A program made the position numbers and the translations under genes. From Fusicatenibacter saccharivorans (GTDB lineage: Bacteria > Bacillota > Clostridia > Lachnospirales > Lachnospiraceae): 64,000 nt of DNA. This document shows positions 51,055-59,939 of the stretch, piece after piece; position 1 is the stretch's first letter; each line of letters opens with the position of its first letter. The stretch covers positions 1 to 64,000 of the forward strand of contig NZ_JADNOP010000013.1 in assembly GCF_015557635.1 (NCBI RefSeq). The letters run 5' to 3'. The notes under the pieces are model-generated. The model had not been told where the DNA came from and ran no database searches. It worked only from the letters and a program-made list of their open reading frames with translations.

Positions 51055-53235
51055 ATGATAGTATTTTTAGTCGGCGGCGAGAGCAGACTGATGGATGCTC
51101 TGATCACCAAAATGGAAAAAGACGGACATAAGACATATCTGCTGACCGGAAAGCGGGATGGAAGAGGAAAGTACCGCCGCGTCTTCGAACGGTATAATTT
51201 CCCCTACGACAGCGAGAGCGTGCGGGAAATTTTTACCAATGTAAACCCGGATCTTGTTATTTTTCTCGGAGCTTACGATACCAACTATGACTGGAGTGAT
51301 GCCAGAAGAGAGTCGGTCCGTTACACCGCAGATCTGACGAACCTTCTTTCGGCGTATGCATTTAAACAAAATGGTCGTTTTGTGTACCTGTCTTCCGAAG
51401 TTGTTTATGGCCGGTCTTACAGCAGCGATATCCACGAAACGGAACCGGCATCGTCCAAAAGCTTTCAGGCAATGGCGATTTTGCAGGGAGAAAATATCTG
51501 CAAAAGCTATCGTGACACCAGAGAGATGGACACGCGGGTTCTGCGCTTCGATCATATGTATGATATTCCACGGAAAGGAAAGGCCGACAATAACCCATGT
51601 TTCCAGATGATGCTGGAAATGCTGAAAACCAATCAGATTGCAGCAAACAGCCGAAATGTTTTTTCCATGATTTATCAGAGCGATGCGGTGGAGTTTGCGT
51701 ACCGCGTGATGATGGCAGAGCATCCGAAATATCCGCTGTATCACATTTCTTCCGGCGAGGTCATCAGTCAGATGAAACTGGCAGAGCTGATTCAGCAGAA
51801 TGCGGGAGACGGAACGACGATTCGGGATGATACCGTCGGAGAGGGCTATCGCCTGGTGCTGGATGGCAGACGGTACAGGAAAGAATTTGACGGAAAAATT
51901 TTTGTCCCATACGAAGAAGGCGTAAAAGCTGTTGTAGAGTATATGAAGAAATACAGCAGTTCCTTTTTACAGAGAGAAGATACGGGCGCCGGATGGGGCA
52001 ACCGGGTCTGGAGACTGCTGGTGCGGATTTTCCGCATGCTGGCTCCGTATCTGGAAAACCTGATCTGTTTTATCCCGTTCTTTATGATTCATAACCGTGC
52101 GGTCGGCAGCCAGTATTTTGCAAAGCTGGATGCGTATCTTTTGTATGTGCTTTTGTTTGCGATTGTGTATGGACAGCAGCAGGCGATCTTCTCAGCGCTT
52201 CTGGCGACGGCTGGCTACTGTTTCCGCCAGATGTATAACCAGAGCGGTCTGGAAGTGCTGATGGATTACAGTACGTATATCTGGATGGCGCAGCTTTTTA
52301 TCCTGGGCATGGTAGTCGGTTACATGCGTGACCAGATTCATCATATCAAAAAGGACGATCAGGAGGAGATCAGCTATCTGCACGGACAGCTTGGCGATAT
52401 GACTGAGATCAACGACAGCAATGTGCGGATGAAACAGATTTTTGAACTGCAGCTTGTCAACCAGAAGGACAGTCTTGGAAAAATTTATGAAATTACATCG
52501 TCACTGGATCAATACGGTGCCTATGAGGTGCTTTTCTATGCAGCACAGACGATTTCCAAGCTGATGAATACGGAGGATGTGGCGGTTTACACCGTTGCCA
52601 ACCAGTCGTATGCGCGTCTCTTTTCCTTTACTTCGCCGACGGCCAGAAAGCTGGGAAATTCCATCCGCTACCCGGAGATGGAAGCGATGTATACGGATCT
52701 GAAAGAACGCCGCGTATTCATCAACAAGACGATGGATGAGCGCTATCCGCTGATGGCGCAGGCCATTTATGCGGAGGATGAAATGCAGATCATTCTGATG
52801 CTGTGGGGACTTCCGTGGGACCGCATGAACCTGGCCGAGTCCAATCGTCTGACGGTCATCAGCTATCTGATTCAGAATGCGGTTGTCCGTGCAAACCGTT
52901 ATCTGGAAGCACTCCGGGAGCACCGTTATCTGGGCAACAGCAGCATTTTGGAAAAAGAGGCATTTACACAGCTGGTAAGTGCGTTTTTTGAGGCAAAGCG
53001 GAATGGACTGACAGAATGTTCCCTGGTAAAGATTACCTGCGGAGAAGAAAAATATCTGGAAGCAGCAGAGGTGCTCGGAAAGAAACTGCGACAGACCGAT
53101 TACGTCGGAATGCTGGATGGCGGCCTGTATGTATTGCTTTCGGATACAGAGGAAAAGAATGCGCTGGGTGTTATTACTCGTTTTGCAGAAGCTGGATATG
53201 AGAGTACAATTGCAAATGGGGAGGTGGCCGCATGA
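51055..53235 (+). CDS. pelD: PelD-like c-di-GMP receptor with N-terminal SDR domain
   Basis: 726 residues. Residues 1-305 form an extended-SDR/epimerase-like domain (VYLSSEVVYG), but the catalytic YxxxK appears as FQAMA, so it is probably inactive. About 325-425 holds four membrane helices, then a short coiled coil. A GAF-like domain spans about 460-600, and a degenerate GGDEF domain ends the protein. In the latter, GGDEF is replaced by DGGLY (688-692), while the inhibitory-site motif RxxD is intact (Arg679, Asp682), as in PelD receptors that bind c-di-GMP without making it. It should gate polymer synthesis at the membrane. pelE overlaps by ATGA, a sign of coupling. Confidence 0.85.
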   Translation: MIVFLVGGESRLMDALITKMEKDGHKTYLLTGKRDGRGKYRRVFERYNFPYDSESVREIFTNVNPDLVIFLGAYDTNYDWSDARRESVRYTADLTNLLSAYAFKQNGRFVYLSSEVVYGRSYSSDIHETEPASSKSFQAMAILQGENICKSYRDTREMDTRVLRFDHMYDIPRKGKADNNPCFQMMLEMLKTNQIAANSRNVFSMIYQSDAVEFAYRVMMAEHPKYPLYHISSGEVISQMKLAELIQQNAGDGTTIRDDTVGEGYRLVLDGRRYRKEFDGKIFVPYEEGVKAVVEYMKKYSSSFLQREDTGAGWGNRVWRLLVRIFRMLAPYLENLICFIPFFMIHNRAVGSQYFAKLDAYLLYVLLFAIVYGQQQAIFSALLATAGYCFRQMYNQSGLEVLMDYSTYIWMAQLFILGMVVGYMRDQIHHIKKDDQEEISYLHGQLGDMTEINDSNVRMKQIFELQLVNQKDSLGKIYEITSSLDQYGAYEVLFYAAQTISKLMNTEDVAVYTVANQSYARLFSFTSPTARKLGNSIRYPEMEAMYTDLKERRVFINKTMDERYPLMAQAIYAEDEMQIILMLWGLPWDRMNLAESNRLTVISYLIQNAVVRANRYLEALREHRYLGNSSILEKEAFTQLVSAFFEAKRNGLTECSLVKITCGEEKYLEAAEVLGKKLRQTDYVGMLDGGLYVLLSDTEEKNALGVITRFAEAGYESTIANGEVAA

Positions 53236-54188
53236 GCATAAACGGAACACTGGCGTTTGTGATCCTGTGGATCGTGAATGCTCTGATTGCGCTTGTGTAT
53301 CTGCTGGTTGGAATTTTCCTTTATGTTCCGGCGTGTGATCTGAAAAGAGAGCAGGGGGAGGAGATTCAGTACGACAATCGGAGAGCATTTTTTATTCGTT
53401 TTATCGTCATGGTTCTCTGCCCGGTCGTCGGTCCGGCATTTTTTCTGTGCAGTTATCTGATTTACAAGACGGTATTCCGCCAGGCGGTCGATCTGGAAGA
53501 TGTTATTTTCAGCAAGGAACGTGTGCAGACACATCTGAAAGCGGACGAGGAGCGGGAGCGCAACATGGCGCCGCTGGAAGAATCGCTTGCCGTCAGTGAC
53601 AAGCGGAATATGCGTATGCTGATGCTGAATGTGATCCGCGGAGATATGCAAAAATCCCTGGAATCCATTACCATGGCACTGAACAGCGAAGATTCTGAGA
53701 CATCCCATTATGCGGCCTCGGTATTGCGGGATGAGCTGAACGATTTCCGGTCCAATGTGCAGAAAATGTACACGCAGATGCAGCAGGAAACAGAGACGGA
53801 AACAGAATGTGAAGAAATGCTGATCGATTATATGAATCGAATTTTAAGTCAGAAAATTTTTACAACAATGGAGCAGACCAAGTATGTCAATATGCTGGAA
53901 GAAGCGGCCGAATCGCTGTACCAGAAAAACGGTGCACGAATTACGGCAGACCGGTACGAGGGACTGTGCCTGAAACTTCTGGATTTAAAAAAAATTCCGG
54001 AAACCGAAAAGTGGTGTATGCGTCTGGCACGGCAGCACGGAAATGCGCTGGCAGCGTATACCTGCCGGTTAAAACTGTATTTCACAATGGGGGAAAAAGA
54101 GAAATTCTTCGAAGTTTTGCAGGAACTGAAAGAGTCTGATATTATTATTGATAATGAGACGCTGGAGCTGATCCGGATTTTCAGTTAA
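53232..54188 (+). CDS. pelE: PelE-like membrane/helical-repeat protein
   Basis: 318 residues. Two membrane helices near the N-terminus (about 7-30 and 55-77) precede an all-helical region of TPR character, with KWCMRLARQHGNALAAYTCRL at its end as a typical repeat. PelE works with PelD, PelG and PelF in the inner-membrane complex of Pel systems. Sequence conservation in this family is low, so the call rests on size, topology and position right after pelD, with which it overlaps by four bases. Confidence 0.72.
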   Translation: MSINGTLAFVILWIVNALIALVYLLVGIFLYVPACDLKREQGEEIQYDNRRAFFIRFIVMVLCPVVGPAFFLCSYLIYKTVFRQAVDLEDVIFSKERVQTHLKADEERERNMAPLEESLAVSDKRNMRMLMLNVIRGDMQKSLESITMALNSEDSETSHYAASVLRDELNDFRSNVQKMYTQMQQETETETECEEMLIDYMNRILSQKIFTTMEQTKYVNMLEEAAESLYQKNGARITADRYEGLCLKLLDLKKIPETEKWCMRLARQHGNALAAYTCRLKLYFTMGEKEKFFEVLQELKESDIIIDNETLELIRIFS

Positions 54189-54228
54189 GCAGGAAGAAAA
54201 AGAAAAGCAGAAAGGAGGAACAGAGATT

Positions 54229-56574
54229 ATGACAATGAAATGGCTTACAATTTTACAGTTTCTGGAAATTGTCGCGGCATATGGCATTGTAACTTTGTTC
54301 CTCCCATGGCTGGTACTCCGGAAGCGGTTCCGCCGTTTTTCTGCTGCGGAACAGCTGACCGGATATTTTTTTGCGGGAAATTTTTATATCATCTATCTGG
54401 TATATCTGCTGCAGTTTCTTCATATCAGCAATCGTGTGACACTGACGGCAGGCACCGTGGGGCCGTTTCTTCTGGTGTGGATCTGGAAAAGAAGAAGTAA
54501 GATTCCAGGTGTGATCGAGTGGGTTCTGGAGAATGTAGAGCGTCTGCTGAGTGGAGAACGTGGAAAGAAAACTTCGCTTGTGCAGCTGCGAGGGACCATT
54601 TACAGGCGGTTTTTCCGTGGAAAAAGAAAGCAATGGCTGAATGTGCTGCTGGAGCTTGCTGTGATGGGGGCCGCGATTGCGGCAATTACGTATGTCTATG
54701 GGCCGAATATGATCGAAGCTTACGGTTATAAAGCCAGTGATATCCCGGTACACAACTACTGGATCAATGAGCTGGATCGGAACAACATCTGGGTTGCAGG
54801 TGTGTACCCGTATGGATTTCACATCGTGATTTATTATCTGCATATGGTGTTTGGGATCAAAACGTATGTCTTGCTGCGGATCTTTGGCGTAGTGCAGACA
54901 TATTTTGTATATCTGGCAATGGTTGTGGCGCTGAAAATGGTGTGCAAGGGAAGATTTACTCCATATCTTGGCGTGCTGTTCTATGTGATGGATATTTTTA
55001 ACCGGAATACGTATGCAAGATTTGAAGGTGCGCTGCCGCAGGAATTCAGTATGATCTTTATTCTGACGTCTGTCTGCATGGCGATCCGTTTTTTTCAGGA
55101 ATTTGCAAAAGAGCAGAAGGCAGAAGAGAATGAAAAAAAAGAACTGGATCAAAACTGCCGTTGGTATCTGATCCAGTTTGCCATTGGATTTTCGCTTACG
55201 CTGACGATCCACTTTTACAGCACGATGATCGCCGGGCTGTTTTGCATTGGCGTTGCAGTCGGCTTTTGTTTCCGGTTTGCCCGGTGGAAGTATTTCCGCA
55301 GAATTATGGCAACGGGAATCCTGAGTGTGCTGCTTTCTGTACTGCCCATGGCGGCGGGTGTTGCGATGGGAAAAGGACTGCAGGGATCCCTGTACTGGGG
55401 ATTAAGTGTTATCAATGGAGGAAAGGATGATGAAACGGAAGCGACAGATTCTCTGGTGGAAAATACAGAGCTGAGCACCATTTCGGAAAGTGAGGGGACA
55501 GAAAACAGGGATGGCGGCTCAACAGTCAGTGCATCACAGGTCGAGGCGCTGAAAAAAGCGGCTGAAGAGAAACTGGCAGAACAAGCGAAGGAGCAGCAGA
55601 AGCCATTAAAGGAACGTTTAAAAGAAAAATTTGCAGCAGTTCGAAGCAGCATTCGCGTAAATGTGATGAATGTAAAACCATATATTGTGGAAATTACCCT
55701 GGGAAGTATTGTGCTTTTGGCTGCGCTTGGAAGTTTGATGGTGCTTTTACGGGAGATTGATTTTGCGGGAGTGATTTTTTCCACTGCCTTTTATCTGCTC
55801 TGTATGTGCTGTCTGCAATGTGCATCCCTGCTGCATTTGCCGGCATTGATGGATCCAAACCGCTGCAGCATTTTCCTTTGCTATTCGGTTTGTTTTTCAT
55901 GGACGCTGGGAGCAGATGCCATCGTACATCTCCTGATACGATGGTGGAAGAAAAGATGGGTCAGCAATGTTGCATCTATCCTTACTTTAGTCATAGCGGT
56001 TTCTGCTGTGATATCAAATGGTCTTCTGAGAAAGCCGATTGTTGTAGACGCTCTGGAAGATAATGGAGCGATTGCCTGCGTTACCAATATTTTAAAAGAA
56101 AACAGGAATTTCACCTGGACCATCTGCTCTGCCGATGATGAACTTCGAATGACGGAGTTTTACGGCTACCATTATGAGACCATTACTTTTCTGCGTGAAC
56201 TGCAGGATCTGGAAAAAAATCCGGAGATCATTATGCCGACACAGAATGTATATTTTTTTGTGGAAAAAATTCCAATTGATTATGCGGGAAGTACCAACCA
56301 CAAAGAAGTAACCGTGGAGGGAGCAGAAGCACCCCTTCCGTCAGCAGGCGGAATTGAACCGTATTTTGCAGAAAACCGGTGGTATACGATGTGCCATATT
56401 TATTACTGGACACAGAAATTTAAAGAACTTTATCCAGACGAGATGGAAGTCTATTATGAAACAGACAGTTTTATTTGTTATCGTGTACAGCAGAACGTAA
56501 ACAGTCCGTACAATTTTGCAATTGATTACGGATATAACAATCCAACGCCAAAGGCAGGAAGCGAGGAAGAATAG
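54229..56574 (+). CDS. Polytopic membrane protein of unknown function in the Pel-type operon
   Basis: 781 residues with about 11-12 membrane helices. After helix four an extracytoplasmic loop contains DIPVHNYWINELDRN and GVYPYGFHI, which recalls the acidic first loop of GT-C glycosyltransferases. A charged coiled-coil-like insertion (about 430-475, rich in Lys/Glu/Ala) divides the membrane part. About 170 residues at the C-terminus appear to lie outside the cell. It is not part of the minimal Pel set known to me. By topology it may be a lipid-linked sugar transferase or a polymer-modifying enzyme. AAAGGAGG precedes the ATG. Confidence 0.6.
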   Translation: MTMKWLTILQFLEIVAAYGIVTLFLPWLVLRKRFRRFSAAEQLTGYFFAGNFYIIYLVYLLQFLHISNRVTLTAGTVGPFLLVWIWKRRSKIPGVIEWVLENVERLLSGERGKKTSLVQLRGTIYRRFFRGKRKQWLNVLLELAVMGAAIAAITYVYGPNMIEAYGYKASDIPVHNYWINELDRNNIWVAGVYPYGFHIVIYYLHMVFGIKTYVLLRIFGVVQTYFVYLAMVVALKMVCKGRFTPYLGVLFYVMDIFNRNTYARFEGALPQEFSMIFILTSVCMAIRFFQEFAKEQKAEENEKKELDQNCRWYLIQFAIGFSLTLTIHFYSTMIAGLFCIGVAVGFCFRFARWKYFRRIMATGILSVLLSVLPMAAGVAMGKGLQGSLYWGLSVINGGKDDETEATDSLVENTELSTISESEGTENRDGGSTVSASQVEALKKAAEEKLAEQAKEQQKPLKERLKEKFAAVRSSIRVNVMNVKPYIVEITLGSIVLLAALGSLMVLLREIDFAGVIFSTAFYLLCMCCLQCASLLHLPALMDPNRCSIFLCYSVCFSWTLGADAIVHLLIRWWKKRWVSNVASILTLVIAVSAVISNGLLRKPIVVDALEDNGAIACVTNILKENRNFTWTICSADDELRMTEFYGYHYETITFLRELQDLEKNPEIIMPTQNVYFFVEKIPIDYAGSTNHKEVTVEGAEAPLPSAGGIEPYFAENRWYTMCHIYYWTQKFKELYPDEMEVYYETDSFICYRVQQNVNSPYNFAIDYGYNNPTPKAGSEEE

Positions 56575-56576
56575 AG

Positions 56577-58445
56577 ATGGTTTCGCGTAGAAATTTTGTA
56601 GCAATTACAATCATTATGGCGATCGTTCTTTTCTTATTCCAGGGATTGAATGTGGCAAGAGAAAAGCTGAACTATTACGATACAAATGCATATGCGAAGG
56701 ATAAAGAAACGTTAGCGGATGGAAGCGGAGCATTTGGAGCAGTGGATGCTTCCGATCAGATTAACATAGAGGGCAGCAGGGGAACCATTGTTTATATCGG
56801 AGCAGAAAAGAGCGACTCTATCGGTACCGTTGTTCAGGAATGGTGCCGGTATATGAAATATGAGTCAGCAGTCTATTCATCGATAACAAAATATGAGAAA
56901 GCAATGGAGAAAAAAGATACCAGGCTGCCGGAAATGGTGATTGTGAATTCGGAAAATATAGACTGGACAACCGTAAAGGATACCGTGGAACTGCAAAAAT
57001 GTACAGAACAGGGGATTCATCTTGTATTTGCAAATCTGCCTGATGTTTCTGTGATAAAAAAGAATCAGAAATTCATGGAATTGCTTGGCATCAAAAAAAT
57101 TACAGCAGATCAGGTAACGGTGAAGGGAATGGATTTGTATGCGAATCTGATGCTTGGCGGAGAAAACATTTATGAGGCGAAGAAACAGGAAGAGAAAAAG
57201 ATGCAGGATCTTGAACTGACTTTTCCGTGGTTTAAACTGGCAGGTGGTACGAAAGCTTATATGAAAGGTATTCCGGAAGACAGTACCTTAAAAGTGCAGG
57301 AACATCCCGTTGCAATCTGGCGAAAAAGTACGGGAAATGCCTATGTTTTTGCAGTAAACGGAGATTATATGGAGGATGAAACGGGACTTGGAATCCTGAC
57401 CGGAATGCTTTACGAGACAAGAGATTATCTGATTTACCCGGTCGTAAATGCACAGAATCTGATTGCTGCTAATTTTCCGGTTCTGACAGAGGAAAATACA
57501 GCACAGATGCAGGAGATTTACGGCAACACAGCAACAGCTGTTAACCGTGATATCATCTGGCCCTCTTTTGCTTCTGTTTATGAAAAGAATCATCTCGGAC
57601 TGACCTGTATGCTGGCGCCGAAGCTTGATTACAGCAGTACAACAAAACCAGATGGCAGTATGCTGAACTATTATGTGAAACTGATTAATGAGCAAAAAGG
57701 GGAAACAGGGCTTTCCGGTACTTGTGAGTCAGAAACGGATGTGATACAGAAACTGCAGGAAGATCAGGAGTTCATGCAAAAAAAATTGAATACGTTTGCT
57801 TTTTCTTCTTTTTACGCTGGAGAACAGACGGATGAAGAAATGGAAAAAGCATTGCAGCAGCCTGTTCTTGAACAGATTCGTACGGTTGTAAAAGCCAAGG
57901 ATACCGAGGGGGATATTGTAAGATATCAGAACGATCAGGTTACAAGCCAGAAAGTGATATCGGAAGAAGAGGAGCAATTTACATACCGTTCCTGGATGAA
58001 AGTAAAGAGTGTGGAATCTGCACTTGGATATACCAGTGTTCTGCTGGATTTGGATGCTATTCTTTATCCGAAAACAGAAGAGGATCGCTGGGAAAATATC
58101 GGCAAGGAATTTGCGGCGAATCTTTCTACGTACTGGAAGCTATTCTCCGGTTTTGACGGCACGACCGTATCGGAATGTGACACCAGAATCCGGACATTTC
58201 TGAATTCCCGTTATGAAGATGACAGAGAAGACAATGCCATCACATTAAGGACAACAGGAACCGATGAAACAGCGTATTATGTTCTTCGCACGCACAATGA
58301 AGATGTCAGAAAAGTTACAGGCGGAACAGCAGAAAAACTTGAAGATTCCGCGTGGCTGATTCGCGCAGAGCAAAGTGAGGTAAGGATTACGCTTGGAGCA
58401 TCGGATCAACGGTATTACTATGAGAAAGGGGCGAAAAACGAATGA
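56577..58445 (+). CDS. DUF2194-like extracytoplasmic protein, candidate PelA-deacetylase analogue
   Basis: 622 residues. One N-terminal membrane helix (about 8-25) anchors a large external part. The region around 335-355 (HLGLTCMLAPKLDYSS) and its position just before pelF fit the deacetylase-type PelA component of Gram-positive Pel loci, which is reported to be distinct from Pseudomonas PelA. I do not see the canonical deacetylase HxxxH/Asp motif clearly, so activity is uncertain. It starts two bases after the preceding stop and overlaps pelF by ATGA. Confidence 0.55.
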   Translation: MVSRRNFVAITIIMAIVLFLFQGLNVAREKLNYYDTNAYAKDKETLADGSGAFGAVDASDQINIEGSRGTIVYIGAEKSDSIGTVVQEWCRYMKYESAVYSSITKYEKAMEKKDTRLPEMVIVNSENIDWTTVKDTVELQKCTEQGIHLVFANLPDVSVIKKNQKFMELLGIKKITADQVTVKGMDLYANLMLGGENIYEAKKQEEKKMQDLELTFPWFKLAGGTKAYMKGIPEDSTLKVQEHPVAIWRKSTGNAYVFAVNGDYMEDETGLGILTGMLYETRDYLIYPVVNAQNLIAANFPVLTEENTAQMQEIYGNTATAVNRDIIWPSFASVYEKNHLGLTCMLAPKLDYSSTTKPDGSMLNYYVKLINEQKGETGLSGTCESETDVIQKLQEDQEFMQKKLNTFAFSSFYAGEQTDEEMEKALQQPVLEQIRTVVKAKDTEGDIVRYQNDQVTSQKVISEEEEQFTYRSWMKVKSVESALGYTSVLLDLDAILYPKTEEDRWENIGKEFAANLSTYWKLFSGFDGTTVSECDTRIRTFLNSRYEDDREDNAITLRTTGTDETAYYVLRTHNEDVRKVTGGTAEKLEDSAWLIRAEQSEVRITLGASDQRYYYEKGAKNE

Positions 58446-59905
58446 GAGTCTGCATTGTTGCGGAAGGATGCTACCCTTTCGTCGTAGGAGGTGTTTCAAG
58501 CTGGGTACACAGCCTGATCCAGCTGTTTCCGGAAACGGAATTTGTGATTCTTGCAATTGCGGCAAATCGTTCCCAGCGGGGAAAATATGCCTATGAATTG
58601 CCGAAAAATGTGTCTGCGGTCTATGAACTTTATCTTGACGATGTGGACTGGAGCGGCAGCAAGAAACTGCACAGAAAACGGCTGAAAAAAGAACAGTATC
58701 AGGCACTGCGCAGTCTGATTCTGGATCAGGACATCGAGTGGGATGTTTTGTTTGACCTTTTCCAGAAAGAAAATGTTTCCCTGAATGCGCTGCTGATGGG
58801 GGAGGATTTTCTGAATGCGGTCAGAGACTGCTATAATCTGAAATACAGTCAGATTGTCTTTTCTGATTTCCTGTGGACGATGCGTTCGATTTATCTGCCG
58901 CTGTTTCTCACCATGCAGACGGAAATACCGCGTGCCGATTTGTACCACTGTGTTGCAACCGGTTATGCGGGGGTTCTTGGTGCCATGGCAAAACACTTCT
59001 ACGGCAGCCGTCTCCTGATTTCTGAGCACGGAATTTACACCAGAGAGCGGGAAGAAGAACTGATCAAAGCCAAATGGGTAGAAGGAATCTATAAAAATAT
59101 CTGGATCGATCAGTTTCGAAAAATGTCAAAGCTGGCGTACAACGAAGGGACGCTCATTACATCACTGTTTGAACATGCACGGGAACTGCAGATCGAACTT
59201 GGCTGCCCGATCGAAAAAACCATGGTCACGCCAAACGGAATCCGTGTGGAAAATCTGCAGAATATTCCGGGGAAAACGGAAGAAGATGAAGGAAAAATCA
59301 ACATCGGTGCGGTACTGCGTGTGACCCCGATTAAAGATGTCAAAACGATGATTCAGGCATTTGGTTTTGCGAAAGAAAAAGATGACCGTCTGAAACTCTG
59401 GATTATGGGACCATGGGAAGAAGACCGGGAATATGCCGAGGAGTGTTTCCAGCTTGTCTCGGATATGGAAATCCCGGATGTTGTTTTTACCGGAAGAATC
59501 AATATCCGCGATTATCTTGGAAGAATGGATGTGACCATTCTGACCAGCATAAGTGAGGGACAGCCGCTGACCATTCTGGAAAGCTATGCGGCGCATAAGC
59601 CGGTGATTGCAACGGATGTCGGAAACTGCTATGGACTGATTTACGGGGAAAGTGATGATTTCGGTGCGGCCGGAATTGTCACGCATATCATGAATATTGA
59701 AGAAATCGCGCAGGCGATGCTGGATATGGCGGCAAATGAAAAAATGCGCCTGGAAATGGGAGAGACCGGCTATCGCCGTGTGATGGAGAAATATAGAGTA
59801 GAATATATGCAGAAAACATACTGGGAGATTTACCGGGATTTCGCAGAACAGATGGGGCTGGAGTGGAAGGAAGAATCGGTAAAACTGCCGGATAAGGAAA
59901 AGTAA
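58442..59905 (+). CDS. pelF: PelF-like GT4 glycosyltransferase
   Basis: 487 residues, cytoplasmic GT-B enzyme that polymerises the Pel chain in characterised systems. The N-terminus EGCYPFVVGGVSSWVHSL is a PelF hallmark, and SEHGIYTRER near residue 200 is another. The C-terminal donor domain has VTPNGI, GAVLRVTPIKDVKT and the GT4 motif SEGQPLTILESYA with the conserved Glu pair region. UDP-GlcNAc or UDP-GalNAc would be the donor by analogy. Overlaps the DUF2194-like gene by four bases and is followed by pelG after 34 bp. Confidence 0.92.
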   Translation: MRVCIVAEGCYPFVVGGVSSWVHSLIQLFPETEFVILAIAANRSQRGKYAYELPKNVSAVYELYLDDVDWSGSKKLHRKRLKKEQYQALRSLILDQDIEWDVLFDLFQKENVSLNALLMGEDFLNAVRDCYNLKYSQIVFSDFLWTMRSIYLPLFLTMQTEIPRADLYHCVATGYAGVLGAMAKHFYGSRLLISEHGIYTREREEELIKAKWVEGIYKNIWIDQFRKMSKLAYNEGTLITSLFEHARELQIELGCPIEKTMVTPNGIRVENLQNIPGKTEEDEGKINIGAVLRVTPIKDVKTMIQAFGFAKEKDDRLKLWIMGPWEEDREYAEECFQLVSDMEIPDVVFTGRINIRDYLGRMDVTILTSISEGQPLTILESYAAHKPVIATDVGNCYGLIYGESDDFGAAGIVTHIMNIEEIAQAMLDMAANEKMRLEMGETGYRRVMEKYRVEYMQKTYWEIYRDFAEQMGLEWKEESVKLPDKEK

Positions 59906-59939
59906 AACCGGAGCAGGCACAAAAAAGGAGGAAGAGGAT

